From Rapana venosa (Eukaryota > Mollusca > Gastropoda > Neogastropoda > Muricidae), in the NCBI GenBank assembly GCA_028751875.1, contig CM054143.1, positions 66,643,103 through 66,707,102 on the forward strand: a DNA stretch of 64,000 nucleotides, read 5' to 3'. The stretch's first letter is position 1. Each line of letters begins with the position of its first letter. Positions 11,465 to 21,893 of this stretch are shown piece by piece. Made by a program: the position numbers and the translations under genes. The notes beneath the pieces were generated by a model, which saw only the letters and a program-made list of their open reading frames with translations, ran no database searches and had not been told where the DNA came from.

Positions 11465-11640
11465 CATCAGTGTCAGACCTCAGGTTCTCTAGGGGGCCAG
11501 CATATTGAGGGAAGCACCCATCTCCTCTTCCTTGCTGTTTTATCTTCCCTATCCCTAAAGAGGGAAGTACCTTTTTACTGCAGGGTGAAACTGGGAGACT
11601 GTCCTGAAGCCAAGGTGTGCGAACAGTTACCTATCAGTGT
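11465..11640 (-). mobile_element. Hybrid SINE, body only (truncated)
   Basis: Matches the body of the 10,650-10,944 element (ttctctaggg...catattgagggaagcaccca...cctaaagagggaag...tgaagccaaggtgtgcgaac). It stops before the 5S-like and tRNA-like parts, so it is truncated at the 5-prime end. It differs from the first copy at many positions, which implies two separate insertions of an established family. Confidence 0.75.
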
Positions 11641-12512
11641 CACTAGCACTATGCCATTCTGTGATTTTGTCCTGTGGGTTTTCAACAAGAATAAACACTG
11701 CACATTAGCAATGTGAACAGTCATTCGGCAGCACTGGACCTTCTCTTGTGGGTGGCCTGAGGGTGGATTATTGAATAATACTGTGCTCTTTGCTGTATTG
11801 TGCTGATTTAATTTGTATTGTTCTGTACCACTTCAGTCACAGCAGATTTCCCTGAGTAAAATTCTAGCTGCTCCCACTTATGAGAGTGTATTGCCATAAG
11901 CACAAAGCTGCCTCTACCCCCCCCCCCCCCCCCCCCTCCCCCAAAACACACACTTGTGTATGTGTGTGACGTGTGTGTGTGTGTGTGTGCGTATGGATCT
12001 TTTTTGCTTGTAAATTGTATGTTGCTTTTTAGCTCTGTATGCACACATCTACATGAATCTCTGACCACATAAGTTCTTTTTTTCAAAACAAAAACCAAAA
12101 AAAGGAAAGTCTACACTGGAGATGACTTCAGTGTAAATAAAAAAAAGACAATTTACTCATCAAGCTTATTATTTTTAAATTTTCATTTAATAAAGATTAA
12201 CCACAATCACTCACAAGCACCTTCAATACATAACATCAATTTTTTAGCACAGAACTACTACAAGTAAAATCCAACAAAAATCCCTGACACAGAAAGACTC
12301 AAAGAGCAACAATCTCAGAAATAACACTATCACATTAGGAAAAAAAAGAGAAAAAAGGTGAGTTTTAGGCCTACTTTGAAGATGAAAAGTAGTTCTCTGC
12401 CAAAGGAAAGGAGGGAGATCATTCTATTCCCAAATAGTACACAGACCAAAGACAGAGGAGTCTTTTTGAGCAAATGGTTCATAGCAGGGGAATCAGTGAC
12501 ACAGGGAATACA
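11641..12512. other. No gene seen; C21 run and TG run
   Basis: Contains a pure C run (11,916-11,936) next to CA/TG-rich sequence, and otherwise AT-rich unique DNA. No supported coding sequence. Confidence 0.45.
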
Positions 12513-12580
12513 GAGAAGAAGAAGAAGAAGAAGAAAGAAGAAGAAGAAGAAGAAGAGAAGAAGAAAAGAAGAAGAAGAAG
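12513..12580. repeat. (GAA)n microsatellite
   Basis: Imperfect agaagaagaa run. The Lys/Glu/Arg-rich frames across it are products of the repeat. Confidence 0.9.
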
Positions 12581-13494
12581 GACCAGAGGCAGAAAAGAGA
12601 ATGAGTCATTTCACACAGATGAACCACATCAGAAAAAGAAGCCCTGGATCAATCAAAACAGATGGACCAGAAAAAGAAAAAAGAAAGTTATAAAACACAA
12701 CAAACAACACAATATTGAACAAAAAACAACAAAAAAACCCAAGATCACAAAAAACCTGCTCACAAAAGCACACAGAAATTTACACAACAACAGCTGCACA
12801 ATAATGTACTTAATATACCAAAGGCTCATTAACCAGCAGGAACTTAGCACCTAAAACAACAACACTGATTGTGAAAAAGAAAGTGATGAAAGTAATGTAG
12901 ATGAATCCTGATAAACAGACACACAGTCTCTTTGACAAATACTGATGTTTTATTGATTATTAAAACTAAACTATTTTGTCTCTGTGCACTTGAAAAAAAA
13001 GTCTAATCCTTTATCTATACATTTATAGTCTATAGAGACTTTGATGCTCTAAGATTTCAAATTTAATTTTCGCTGTTTGAATTTAGTTTTTCCATCACTC
13101 TTTATGTGCTGATTCCCACTCCCATACTGACACACCCAACCATCACTGGTAACACAATGCACAAAACTAGAGTGTTTACAACTGTGTTTGATGCTACCGA
13201 AAATCACTATAGATATAAGTAGTTGCCAATCAAAGTTAAAGATGTGTTCTTGCACTAACTGGATATTTTAAAGATCTATATGGTCCTGTGCGGTAACTGT
13301 GGGCTATGGCCCTAGTAAGCACATTTAAAGTTTAATACAGCTGTAGATTATCACCCAAGTAATTTTTTTATGGAAAAAGAATACAGTGTTGCTAAAACAC
13401 ATTTTTTATCATACCTACGATGTTTGATTAGTGCATGTGTGTACAAACTGCAGTATGTTCTCTATTTGTGTATGCAATGTAGCCTGGGATTTTT

Positions 13495-13525
<31 letters not shown>

Positions 13526-15224
13526 AGACTTTGACTGTTTTTTTCAAGTAAGATAGGCTCTAATTTAGTGTAGTTTCAGGGAAGGTTCATATCTTATTTC
13601 TAAGTTATTTAGTGAAACAATTTGTGTTTTTATATTTTCAAAGCATTTACTTCTGGACAAAGAAACCATGATAAATTAAATGAAAAGATTTTCAATTGGA
13701 ATTTGTCATTATTGCTAGGGTTTTGTTTTGTTTTCAATTCATGTAATATAAATGTAAAGCTGGAGATATTTCATGTTATAGCTCAGTATTATGAGTATAC
13801 ATACTGTGTCAGTGTGTGTAACTGAGCTTTCTGTAGGTTATAAAATTGTGGCAATAATGTACTATGTATGTAGGCTCTGGGGTTTTGGATAAAGTTTTGA
13901 TGACGAATAAAAGTTGTAACTAAAAATTAAAGCACGGGGCCAAAGTTTACATGAATACTGAAATATATTGGAAGACCAACACATGCCATTTCTGCTTTAT
14001 TAATTCCTATTAGTAATGCAAGAACAATTCCCAGGATAGCTCAGTCTGTCCTCAGGTATGTAATGTACGTTCATCATGCACATGAACAACTGTTTATCAC
14101 AATAATGAATTTTTTCTAAGGGATTGTGATACGACTTGCATTACATAATAGGAATTGTTGATTTTAATTGCTGAAATTAATTATTCTCATAAGCCAAGGG
14201 TTGCTGTTCATAGGTAGGAGTAAGTAAGAGTGCATAATCTGGAAAACTGGTTATCATTGCAGCAAACTCATCTCAGAGTATGTTATTAATATGAGTGACT
14301 CCTTATATTTCATGAACTTCGTTCTATTTTTTAGTCTTAACATCATTTCATTCTCTTCCATATTATTTATTTCTACTTTGTTCAACACTTCACTTTGTTG
14401 ATTCATTGTCTGTTCTTAAACTTGAGACTGTACTCATTGATTTCTTACTCAGTTACTGATTTGATTAAAGAGCTGGTCATAACTATTTGGTTTGATGATT
14501 TGTTATTCTTCCCTATAAGCATTTTTAGCTTTTACTAACTTTTAGCTTTATTTCATGGTCAGTTATAACTGAGACTTTAATTCACGATTCAGTTTTACAG
14601 TGTAGACTTGAATGTTCAAAACATTAGATCAGATGACGGGATGTGACATTCAACTGCTAAATTCAGTGTGACAGCTGAGTGATATATTCATAATATTTGC
14701 TTCATTTACTTTCTTTACTTTTTGTCTTTCATCATAATTCTGTGTGCTATTTTTTTTTTAAATTGTTGTCATTCCAACTCTAAGAAAAAGTGAATCCTTT
14801 AACTAGTTTTAGAATTACAATTATGGATCTGCAATCTTTCTGGTGCCCTATGTTCGACTCAGAATAATTTATGGTGGATCTAGGTCTCGATACGTGGGGT
14901 TGGAAACACTGCTTGACTTATGATTATCAGTACCATAATAAATACAGGACTACAGATACACAAAAGACCAATTTTATTTCTCACATTTTCATAGTAACTA
15001 AAATCTGTTTAATTACATATTCTTTCTCCTGCAGCCTATACAGTGAGAAAAAGAACTCCTGTCGGGAAATGCTATGGTGCCATGTTATCAGTGACAGCCA
15101 TACGTCGTGCAAAAGCATAGCTTTAACACTTGTCACGATGCCATTCGCTACTGGCCAAAAATCAATATTGCTGCATGAAACATCATCACTGAAAGCCATA
15201 GTGATATCACTGTACGATACTTAC
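12581..15224. other. Unique AT-rich DNA, probably introns of the - strand gene
   Basis: Lies downstream (on the - strand) of two well-supported exons of an unidentified gene, so introns and further exons are expected here. A polyadenylation signal AATAAA on the - strand occurs at 12,954-12,949. I could not place further exons with confidence. Notable is a 20-nt T/G block (poly-T then G20 at 13,505-13,524). Confidence 0.35.
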
Positions 15225-15267
15225 CGATCGTCTAGCTCAATTTGGGCAGAACAAATCTGCAGAAAAA
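15225..15267 (-). CDS. Secretory-protein gene, exon 2
   Basis: The 43-nt exon on the - strand has a strong acceptor (CTGTTTTTCTTGCAG ending at 15,268) and a perfect donor (GATCG followed by GTAAGT at 15,224-15,219). Joined to exon 1 after a 92-nt intron it reads V-FLQICSAQIELDD-R and ends in phase 2. The first residues complete the hydrophobic core of a signal peptide, with a likely cleavage after CSA. The alternative acceptor 11 nt further in would hit a stop after six codons, which supports the chosen one. The following exon is unknown. Sequence just after SAQ resembles the start of some secretory-pathway thioredoxin-fold proteins such as TMX3 relatives, but with ~8 residues this is only a guess. 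Confidence 0.5.
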
Positions 15268-15359
15268 CTGCAAGAAAAACAGATTTACATTATCGATTAT
15301 ATACATGGTACTGTTAGTCGACATAAGTCAATGTTTTTTTCCTTGAGAAAATAGCTTAC

Positions 15360-15399
15360 CTGCAAGAAGCACAGCCACAACATTCAAGGATGGCGCCAT
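15360..15399 (-). CDS. Secretory-protein gene, exon 1 (start codon, signal peptide)
   Basis: ATG at 15,399-15,397 sits in a good initiation context (AAAGATGGCG). The exon encodes 13 residues beginning MAPSLNVVAVLLA and ends in phase 1 at a consensus donor (GCAG followed by GTAAGC). With exon 2 it gives a ~20-residue signal peptide: short polar start, VVAVLLAVFL core, CSA cleavage site. The product would enter the ER and be secreted or membrane-bound. The protein family is not identified. The gene runs away from PFDN4, with only 193 bp between the two start codons. Matching phases, two good donors and one good acceptor make chance unlikely, but transcript data are needed for proof. Confidence 0.55.
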
Positions 15400-15592
15400 C
15401 TTTCAACAATAGAGTACTGCAGTGAATTCACTGACAACAGACAAAGCTTAAAATTCTATTATTGATATCAAAGTAAGTTGTATCATAAACATTTAAGAGA
15501 TATTTATTTTTAGCCACTTGATACACTACTATATGCCAATAACCAAAATCCAGATCAAGAATAAAATATCTGCTGACTTTTACTTTATCAAA
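15400..15592. promoter_or_regulatory. Shared divergent promoter, PFDN4 / secretory gene
   Basis: 193 bp separate the two divergent start codons. The stretch is AT-rich, with a CCAAT motif on the + strand (15,536-15,540), about 55 nt before the PFDN4 start. No TATA box is obvious in the expected place for either gene. Compact CCAAT-containing bidirectional promoters are common for housekeeping genes. Transcription start sites are not determinable from sequence. Confidence 0.5.
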
Positions 15593-15613
15593 ATGGCAGC
15601 CACCATCAAAGAC
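15593..15613 (+). CDS. PFDN4: Prefoldin subunit 4, exon 1
   Basis: Seven codons, MAATIKD, from an ATG in good context (AAAATGGCAGCC) to a perfect donor (GAC followed by GTGAGT). The exon ends in phase 0, as required by exon 2 at 20,704. The joined protein begins MAATIKD-GDCDAQVTLDDQQ, closely resembling the N-terminus of animal PFDN4, which also starts MAAT and has about 15 residues before the conserved DQQKINKFARN block. Prefoldin is a cytosolic six-subunit co-chaperone that hands unfolded actin and tubulin to the CCT/TRiC chaperonin; PFDN4 is one of its four beta-type subunits. Intron 1 is 5,090 nt and packed with retroelements. Exon 1 on its own is tiny; its identity rests on phase, splice site and fit with exon 2. 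Confidence 0.7.
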
Positions 15614-17195
15614 GTGAGTTACCGTAGTTACACGAAATGTTTTGTATCTTATTGTCTCTATTCTCCTCCTGGTATTAAAATGAGTCGATAGCAAACATTA
15701 TACACACAGGATATTTTGATCATTGAAATGTGAAAATATTCACACTGAATATCGCCAAGCCACCACTGTCAGAAGAATGCCAGGTTTGGCGTTTTATCGC
15801 CGATACGGGTCTTTGCAAAAGCTAGAAAAACTGCTAGATTTTACCCATAGCTGGCTCAAGCCAAAGATTTTTCAGTTCTTGATGGAAGCAAAGGGTCAAA
15901 ACCAAAATTTGGCTACGCTTTGAAATACTATAGTGTCAATTTCTTCCATGACATCAGCTCATGACTGATTCAAGTATATAATTATTTTATATATTTCAAG
16001 TTCTGCTCCAAAGTTATAACTACCACTAGGAGAAAGATTCAGTACTCCCCACTGAAGGAGAAAAATAATCTATGTAATATAAGTCAGAGTATGACAGCCT
16101 GTATCACAGTATCAGTGTATGTTGAGGACCTTGAAAATGATCATATGATAGTATTGATACCCAGTAAGTTCCCGTAGATCTTTGTATTATCTTAAATACT
16201 TTGGTCTCACAGGGCTAAAGAAGCCAGACAGTACCAAAAGAATGACTGACAAAGAGAAAGCTGACATACTAATCAGTTCCTCCAGACTGTATTTACTCAA
16301 GAAGATGCAGGACCCCTTCCGGATGCTCCAGAATATGATTATGGAGAAGTGTTGGCTGATTTTGAGCTCACAAAGGACAAAGTCCAGAAACATCTAACAA
16401 ACCTCAAGTCAGACAAGGCACTAAGCCCAGATGGATTACCACCTAGCATTCTAGTGAAAGCTGCAGAAGAATTGGCAAAGCCTTTTACCCTTCTCTTCAG
16501 AAAGAGCTTGGATAGTGGGAAGATCTCTGAAGACTGGAAAACAGCATATGTATCACTATCTTCAAAAAAGGAGAAAAACGACGCTGTCAAACTATAAGCC
16601 AGTCAGCTTAACCTACAAAGCATGCAAGGTGATGGAGAAGATGGTGAGAGAGAAAGTCATGGACCACTTCCAGAGAAAACAACCATCAGTAAGGAGCAAC
16701 AAGGATGATTTGTCCTGGCCATTCAACCATCACACAGCTCCTGGAGGACATGGACATTTGGACAAGCACTATAGATGAAGGGGGAAGCATTGATGTTGTC
16801 TACATGGACTACCAGAAGGCTTTTGACTCCGTACCACACTGCAGGCTCATTGAGAGAGTAAAAATACTAAAATCACACGGAGTGGGAAGGAAAGTACTGG
16901 GATGGATTCAAGACTTCCTGACAGAAAGTAGGCAGAAAGTAGTCATCAGTGGCATCCACTCGCAAGAGGCAAATGTAACCAGTGGTATACTCCAGGGCAG
17001 TGTGTTAGGCCTGTTGCTCTTTGTCACCTTCATCAACGACCTGCCAAGAGTTGTAAAATCTGCAATGAAGATGTTCGCAGAAAACACAAAGCTGTTTGGG
17101 AGGAGCGACATCACCCAGGTCACCAAGACATGCAAGATGACGTAGATCAGCTCCTGATTTGATTGAATCAGTGGCAGCTGAAATTCCACCCACAG

Positions 17196-17325
17196 AAGTG
17201 TTTATTTATTTATTTTAATTCTTTTATATCGAGGATAATGGAATAAGCACTTGTGTGCTTTTTTACATCCAGTCTCCATGTACATGCAGTTTTGTCAAGT
17301 TTGTCATCTGTTCCCACATGACATG
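17196..17325 (-). mobile_element. SINE family A tail inserted in the CR1 element
   Basis: From tttatttatttattttaatt through gaggataatggaataagcac to gtcatctgttcccac it matches the 3-prime part of the family A SINE in antisense. CR1 coding similarity stops just before it (QLKFHPQKC) and resumes just after (MKLGNNK). 5-prime truncated; no clear target-site duplication. Confidence 0.85.
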
Positions 17326-17774
17326 AAGCTTGGAAACAACAAAATCAGAGGCAACATATTCAGTGACAGTGAAAGCAGAAGATGGAAGCACCCAGAGACT
17401 TACATTTGGAGAAACAGTGGCCAAAAAAGATCTAGGAGTACGGGTGGATAACAATGAATTTCAGCGAACACATCGCTCACGCAACTGGGAAAGCAACTAA
17501 GCTGGTTGGACTTACTGGGAGATCATTTGACTACCTAACGAAGGATATATGATACAGCTTTTCAAGAGTCTTGTTTGACCTGTCCTGGAGTATGGACACA
17601 GCATCTGGCAACTGTGTCAGAAACACTCTGTAGGGATATTGAAGATGTGCAACGGAGAGCCACAAAACTGCTGGTGTCTCTGGAGGTCAAACCATACCCA
17701 GAAAGACTAAGACTGAGTAAGAGCTCTAAGACTGCCCACACTGGAACACGAAATATTCTGATGACTCTGCTCTG

Positions 17775-18456
17775 GAAGATCTGTCTAATTCCCATGTCAT
17801 GTATTTTAAACAAGTTGAGGAGTTCTCCTCCTGGTGCAAACAGAACTGTCTTGACCTTAATGTTAAAAAGACTAAGGAAATGTTGATTGATTTTCGCAGG
17901 GACCCCCAGCCCATACCAAATCTTTACATTGATGGTGTAAAGGTAGAGCGTGTACACCAATACAAATATCTAGGTACTATTATTGACGATAAACTAAACT
18001 TTGTGCTAATACAGATCTTGTAAATAGAAAATGCCACTCACGCATCTTTTTCCTTCAAAAACTCCGGAGTCTTAAAGTGAATGTAAAAGTTTTACAAAAT
18101 TTCTACCGATGCTTTATTGAGTCTGTCCTTTCATTTTCCTTGGTTTGTTGGTATGGGGGCCTGACTGTTAAAAACAAAAACATAGTAAACAAGATTGTAA
18201 CCAGATGTGGCAAAATTGTGGGCTGTGAGCAAATGAAACTGAATGACTTGTATGAATGCCGTGTGAGAGACAGAGCTAGACAGATTGTGAGTGATGACAC
18301 ACATGTGCTTGCAAAATATTTTGAACTCCTGCCTTCTCAAAAGCGCTACAGAGTACCCAAGTCTAGAACCCTGCGATTTAAAAATAGTTTTATTCCAACC
18401 TCAATTCTGCTAATTAATAAATGTATGACAATAAATCTGAATTGAACTAAAGCCCA

Positions 18457-18491
<35 letters not shown>

Positions 18492-19030
18492 AAAGTACCT
18501 TTTATTAATGTAAACTGTGTTCAGTTTCTAATAGAATAGAGTATTAACTTCACTGATATTTGTCTTATCATACATGTTATACAAATGATTTTTTTTTCTT
18601 TAAATACGTGCCCGTGTTATTATTTTAGACTGTTCAATATCTTAAAAGAACATAGTATTAATTTAATTAATATTTGTCTTATACAACATGTTATAACAAT
18701 TTGACTTATATTATTAAAATGCGTGAGCATGGGTACGAATGTTTACAATGTGCGAGCGTGCGTGCGCGAGTGACTGTGAATGTGCGGACGTACGGGTTTA
18801 CTTGTGCGCACATGAGTAAAGTGATTTTTGTTGGGGTGGGTTTGTGGCTGGCTGAGATATTGCTGATTTGTGGATGCATTTTATCTCATGATGGGTGCGT
18901 GCTGATGTTGGACAGTGTGTGTGTGTTTTAAATACTATGTTTAAATGTTTATTGTTTTTATGTATGGCGAGTAACCCGCCGGAATTTCTCTGTCTTTGAG
19001 ATAATAAAGCTTTTGAATTTGAATTTGAAG
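17775..19030 (+). mobile_element. Second LINE fragment nested in the CR1 element
   Basis: Encodes the C-terminal third of a non-LTR reverse transcriptase of a different type: VEEFSSWCKQNCLDLNVKKT, YKYLGTIIDDKLNF, then FYRCFIESVLSFSLVCWYGG and a tail with FELLPSQKRYRVPKSRTLRF...NSFIPTSILLIN. One frameshift lies near 18,020-18,070. A (GA)n run (18,461-18,490) follows the coding part. The 3-prime end is ataataaagcttttgaattt + gaatttgaa, a polyadenylation-like signal followed by short TTTGAA repeats, typical of non-LTR elements. The catalytic motifs are absent (5-prime truncated). CR1 sequence resumes at 19,025-19,030. Confidence 0.8.
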
Positions 19031-19693
19031 ACTCAGGGGTGACATGATCGAGGTCTACAAATTGTCAAATACCTGCATGGTTACTACTCTGTCAACAGAC
19101 CAAAGATATCACTGACAAGTGGGAAAATACTACGTGGGCACTCCCTAAAGATACAGAAAGATAGGCACCAACTGGAATTCCAAGGGAACTATTTCACACA
19201 CAGAATAGTTGCAACATGGAACAGTCACCCTGAGGAGGTTGTGACAGCATTATCAATTAACACCTTTAAGAGTAGACTGGACAATCATTGGAAACACCTA
19301 CCTAGCCTATATGAACGAAAGTGCCAAAATTAAAGCTGGATCTTTGCTAGCCACGCATGACGATCACCAATTGTCCTAAGTTTTCAACTACAGGAACCAC
19401 AAACAGACTACTGGTCTCAAACATGGATCAAGTCAAGTGACAAGGTGATCCCCCAGGAGTGATGAGTGAGTGCAGTGTTCAGAATTCAACATGCTCAGGA
19501 TGTCAAGCTGGAAGATGCCCAACAAACAACAAACTAGAAAAGCATGATTCAGCAGCAGCTGTTCTCTCAGCTGGCAGGTCTTGTAACATATACCCTGCCA
19601 GAGAAGGGAGAGGACAGGTAATGAATGTTGGGGAGACATCTGGCAGCATGATTCCAGCACATTCTGCAGTTGCTGTTTACGGCAGGTTGTAGG

Positions 19694-20120
19694 ACATGAA
19701 ACTGGAAACAGTGACTGCAGATGACCAGCCACCAAGACTGGAAACTGACTGCAGATGACCAGTCACCAAGACTGGAAACTGACTGCAGATGACCAGCCAC
19801 CAAGACTGGAAACTGACTGCAGATGACCAGCCACCAAGACTGGAAACAGTGACTGCAGATGACCAGCCACCAAGACTGGAAACTGACTGCAGATGACCAG
19901 CCACCAAGACTGGAAACAGTCACTGCAGATGACCAGCCACCAAGACTGGAAACTGACTGCAGATGACCAGCCACCAAGACTGGAAACAGTGACTGCAGAT
20001 GACCAACCACCAAGACTGGAAACTGACTGCAGATAACCAGCCACCAAGACTGGAAACTGACTGCAGATGACCAGCCACCAAGACTGGAAACAGTGACTGC
20101 AGATGACCAGCCACCAAGGT
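19694..20120. repeat. 34/36-bp minisatellite in PFDN4 intron 1
   Basis: Twelve nearly perfect units, core gactgcagatgaccagccac + caagactggaaact. Two length variants (ggaaactgactg and ggaaacagtgactg) differ by 2 bp and are mixed along the array. The Trp/Ser/Leu-rich open frames across it are repeat artefacts. Confidence 0.95.
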
Positions 20121-20703
20121 GCATTGAGATTCCTGGCTGGAAGGTCATGGGTTAGAATTTCATTGAAGGTATTTAGGTTTTTCCCGACTCCGACAGCTCT
20201 TACCCAGAGTGGGTTTGCTGTGGGGACTTTGAGAAGACTTGGACCTCACACACTGTGATACAGTCAAACCACATTAAAATGTTGTGGATGCAATATTGAG
20301 GGTGTGTATAAATAATTAGATTACTTAACCAACACAACAGGCGCCTGTTACTGGGTTGGTGTTACTCTCAGGTGCAGTTGGGTTCAAGGATGTGTTGTAA
20401 AAAGTGTAGAGAACAACTATGTGAAATTAACCCCACTGATCTATTCTAATGCATACCCAGTAGTTTCCTTTCAATTCATGATGATGACAGCATTAAGTTA
20501 ATGGTTATGACTGTATGAGGCACTTTCAGTGTCAGGTTCACTGAAGCATGGCTTCAATTTGTTCAAGAGCCATCATGGCCCACTGAAGAGATTGAAGGAT
20601 TTTAAAAAATGTAGTTTTTGTAAATCTCTCATTTTGGTTACAGCTGCCACATTGTCTTTTTTTATCATAAGTTTTGAGGAAATTTTTTGGGTTGAATTTT
20701 CAG

Positions 20704-20811
20704 GGGGACTGTGATGCCCAGGTGACCCTGGACGACCAGCAGAAGATCAACAAGTTTGCCAGGAACAACGCCAAGCTGCAGGACCTCAAGGAGGAGCTCT
20801 CACAAAAAAAG
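20704..20811 (+). CDS. PFDN4: Prefoldin subunit 4, exon 2
   Basis: 108 nt, 36 codons, phase 0 at both ends, encoding GDCDAQ, then VTLDDQQKINKFARNNAKL, then QDLKEELSQKK. The DQQKINKFARN block is the hallmark of PFDN4, lying in the first helix of its coiled coil. The acceptor ttgaattttcag is good. The putative donor (AAAAAG followed by GTCAAA) is weak, but similarity to PFDN4 ends exactly there, since the family continues with a further lysine and an LQNLED-type stretch that is not present. The frame stays open beyond it only because a 33-bp minisatellite (a multiple of three) begins 60 nt later. The rest of the coiled coil and the beta-hairpin must lie in exons outside the window or in the gap or poor-quality sequence. 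Confidence 0.88.
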
Positions 20812-20872
20812 GTCAAAAGATTAAAACTTTACAAGTTACAGCTGTCAGGCAGGGAGAGCAGCGGGGACAGAT

Positions 20873-21558
20873 CGTATAGAGAACTGTCTTCTGTCCTCTG
20901 TGTGTACTGTAGAGAACTGTCTTCTGTCCTCTCTGTGTACTGTAGAGAACTGTCTTCTGTCCTCTGTGTGTACAGTAGAGAACTGTCCTCTCTGTGTACT
21001 GTAGAGAACTGTCTTCTGTCCTCTGTGTGTACTGTAGAGAACTGTCTTCTGTCCTCTGTGTGTACTGTAGAGAACTATCTTCTGTCCTCTGTGTGTACAG
21101 TAGAGAACTGTCTTCTGTCCTCTGTGTGTTTCAGTAGAGAACTATCTTCTGTCCTCTGTGTGTACAGTAGAGAACTATCTTCTGTCCTCTGTGTGTACAG
21201 TAGAGAACTGTCTTCTGTCCTCTGTGTGTACAGTAGAGAACTGTCTTCTGTCCTCTGTGTGTACAGTAGAGAACTGTCTTCTGTCCTCTCTGTGTACTGT
21301 AGAGAACTGTCTTCTGTCCTCTGTGTGTACTGTAGAGAACTGTCTTCTGTCCTCTGTGTGTACTGTAGAGAACTGTCTTCTGTCCTCTCTGTGTACTGTA
21401 GAGAACTGTCTTCTGTCCTCTGTGTGTACTGTAGAGAACTGTCTTCTGTCCTCTGTGTGTACAGTAGAGAACTGTCTTCTGTCCTCTGTGTGTACAGTAG
21501 AGAACTGTCTTCTGTCCTCTGTGTGTACAGTAGAGAACTGTCTCTGTCCTCTGAACCC
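20873..21558. repeat. 33-bp minisatellite in PFDN4 intron 2
   Basis: About 21 units of tagagaactgtcttctgtcc + tctgtgtgtactg, with two common variants (tgtgtgtac/tctgtgtac, and act/aca before gtagag). Because 33 is divisible by three, all frames without a stop in the unit stay open, giving long spurious frames with 11-residue periodicity in both directions. Confidence 0.97.
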
Positions 21559-21827
21559 CAAAACACAACACACGAGACACCCCACTGAAAAAAACTCACT
21601 TTAACACCACTAAAACACAAAGATATTATCCCACAACTAAGAAAAACACCAACATCCCCAAACTAAAGACACAGAAAACAGGAACCACAACACTCGAGGA
21701 ACATTGTACCTAGAACACAGACAAACTAAGTGAACCAGAAACTCTTCATTTAATCTGTACCAACAAAAAACTAAAGTGTTTCTCTCACCCCTATTTAAAG
21801 TGTCAAATCATAAAAATAAAACATAAC
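21559..21827. other. Spacer with one or two 30-bp-type repeat units
   Basis: cacgagacaccccactgaaa and the following cactaaaacac resemble single units of the 30-bp minisatellite that spans 53,395-54,905. From ~21,740 on, the spacer matches the start of the degraded copy at ~54,930. Confidence 0.5.
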
Positions 21828-21893
21828 ATCCCGTATTTAACATGTGTACAAGCAACACAGACAAACTAAGTGTTTAATTATACAACATCCCGT

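Larger units (their letters stand above)
16182..19330 (+). mobile_element. CR1-like LINE, RT region, broken and interrupted
   Basis: Translated pieces across three frames give a CR1-type reverse transcriptase: SDKALSPDGLPPSIL (palm start), YMDYQKAFDSVPH (catalytic motif A), GILQGSVLG (motif B), then the C-terminal part with LFKSLVRPVLEYGHSIW and, after the interruption, RGDMIEVYK...TFKSRLDNHWKHLP. The motif C position reads FAEN instead of the catalytic FADD, so the RT would be inactive even without its breaks. There are frameshifts near 16,272, 16,560 and 16,700. A SINE tail sits at 17,196-17,325 and a second LINE at 17,775-19,030; coding similarity resumes on the far side of each. No endonuclease domain is visible, so it is 5-prime truncated. 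It lies within PFDN4 intron 1. Confidence 0.85.
15614..20703 (+). other. PFDN4 intron 1
   Basis: Bounded by GTGAGT at 15,614 and ttgaattttcag ending at 20,703. It contains 570 nt of unrecognised unique DNA, the CR1-like LINE (16,182-19,330) with two nested insertions, and a 34/36-bp minisatellite (19,694-20,120). The CR1 element has the same orientation as the gene. Confidence 0.65.

Noticed and set aside
13049..13193. Candidate terminal exon (-) with cysteines (CKHSSFVHCVTSDGWVCQ), ending 95 nt before AATAAA
   Set aside because: Acceptor phase would fit the secretory gene and the poly-A signal is well placed, but the acceptor is weak and at least one exon would be missing between; not enough to annotate.
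14871..15317. 148-codon + strand frame
   Set aside because: No family signature; it overlaps the well-supported - strand exon 2 and its AT-rich intron.
19567..20148. 193-codon - strand frame with WWLVICSQFPVL-type repeats
   Set aside because: Direct translation of the 34/36-bp minisatellite.
20674..21588. 304-codon open frame joining PFDN4 exon 2 to 11-residue repeats
   Set aside because: The 33-bp minisatellite keeps the frame open; PFDN4 similarity ends at the donor and the repeats are intronic.
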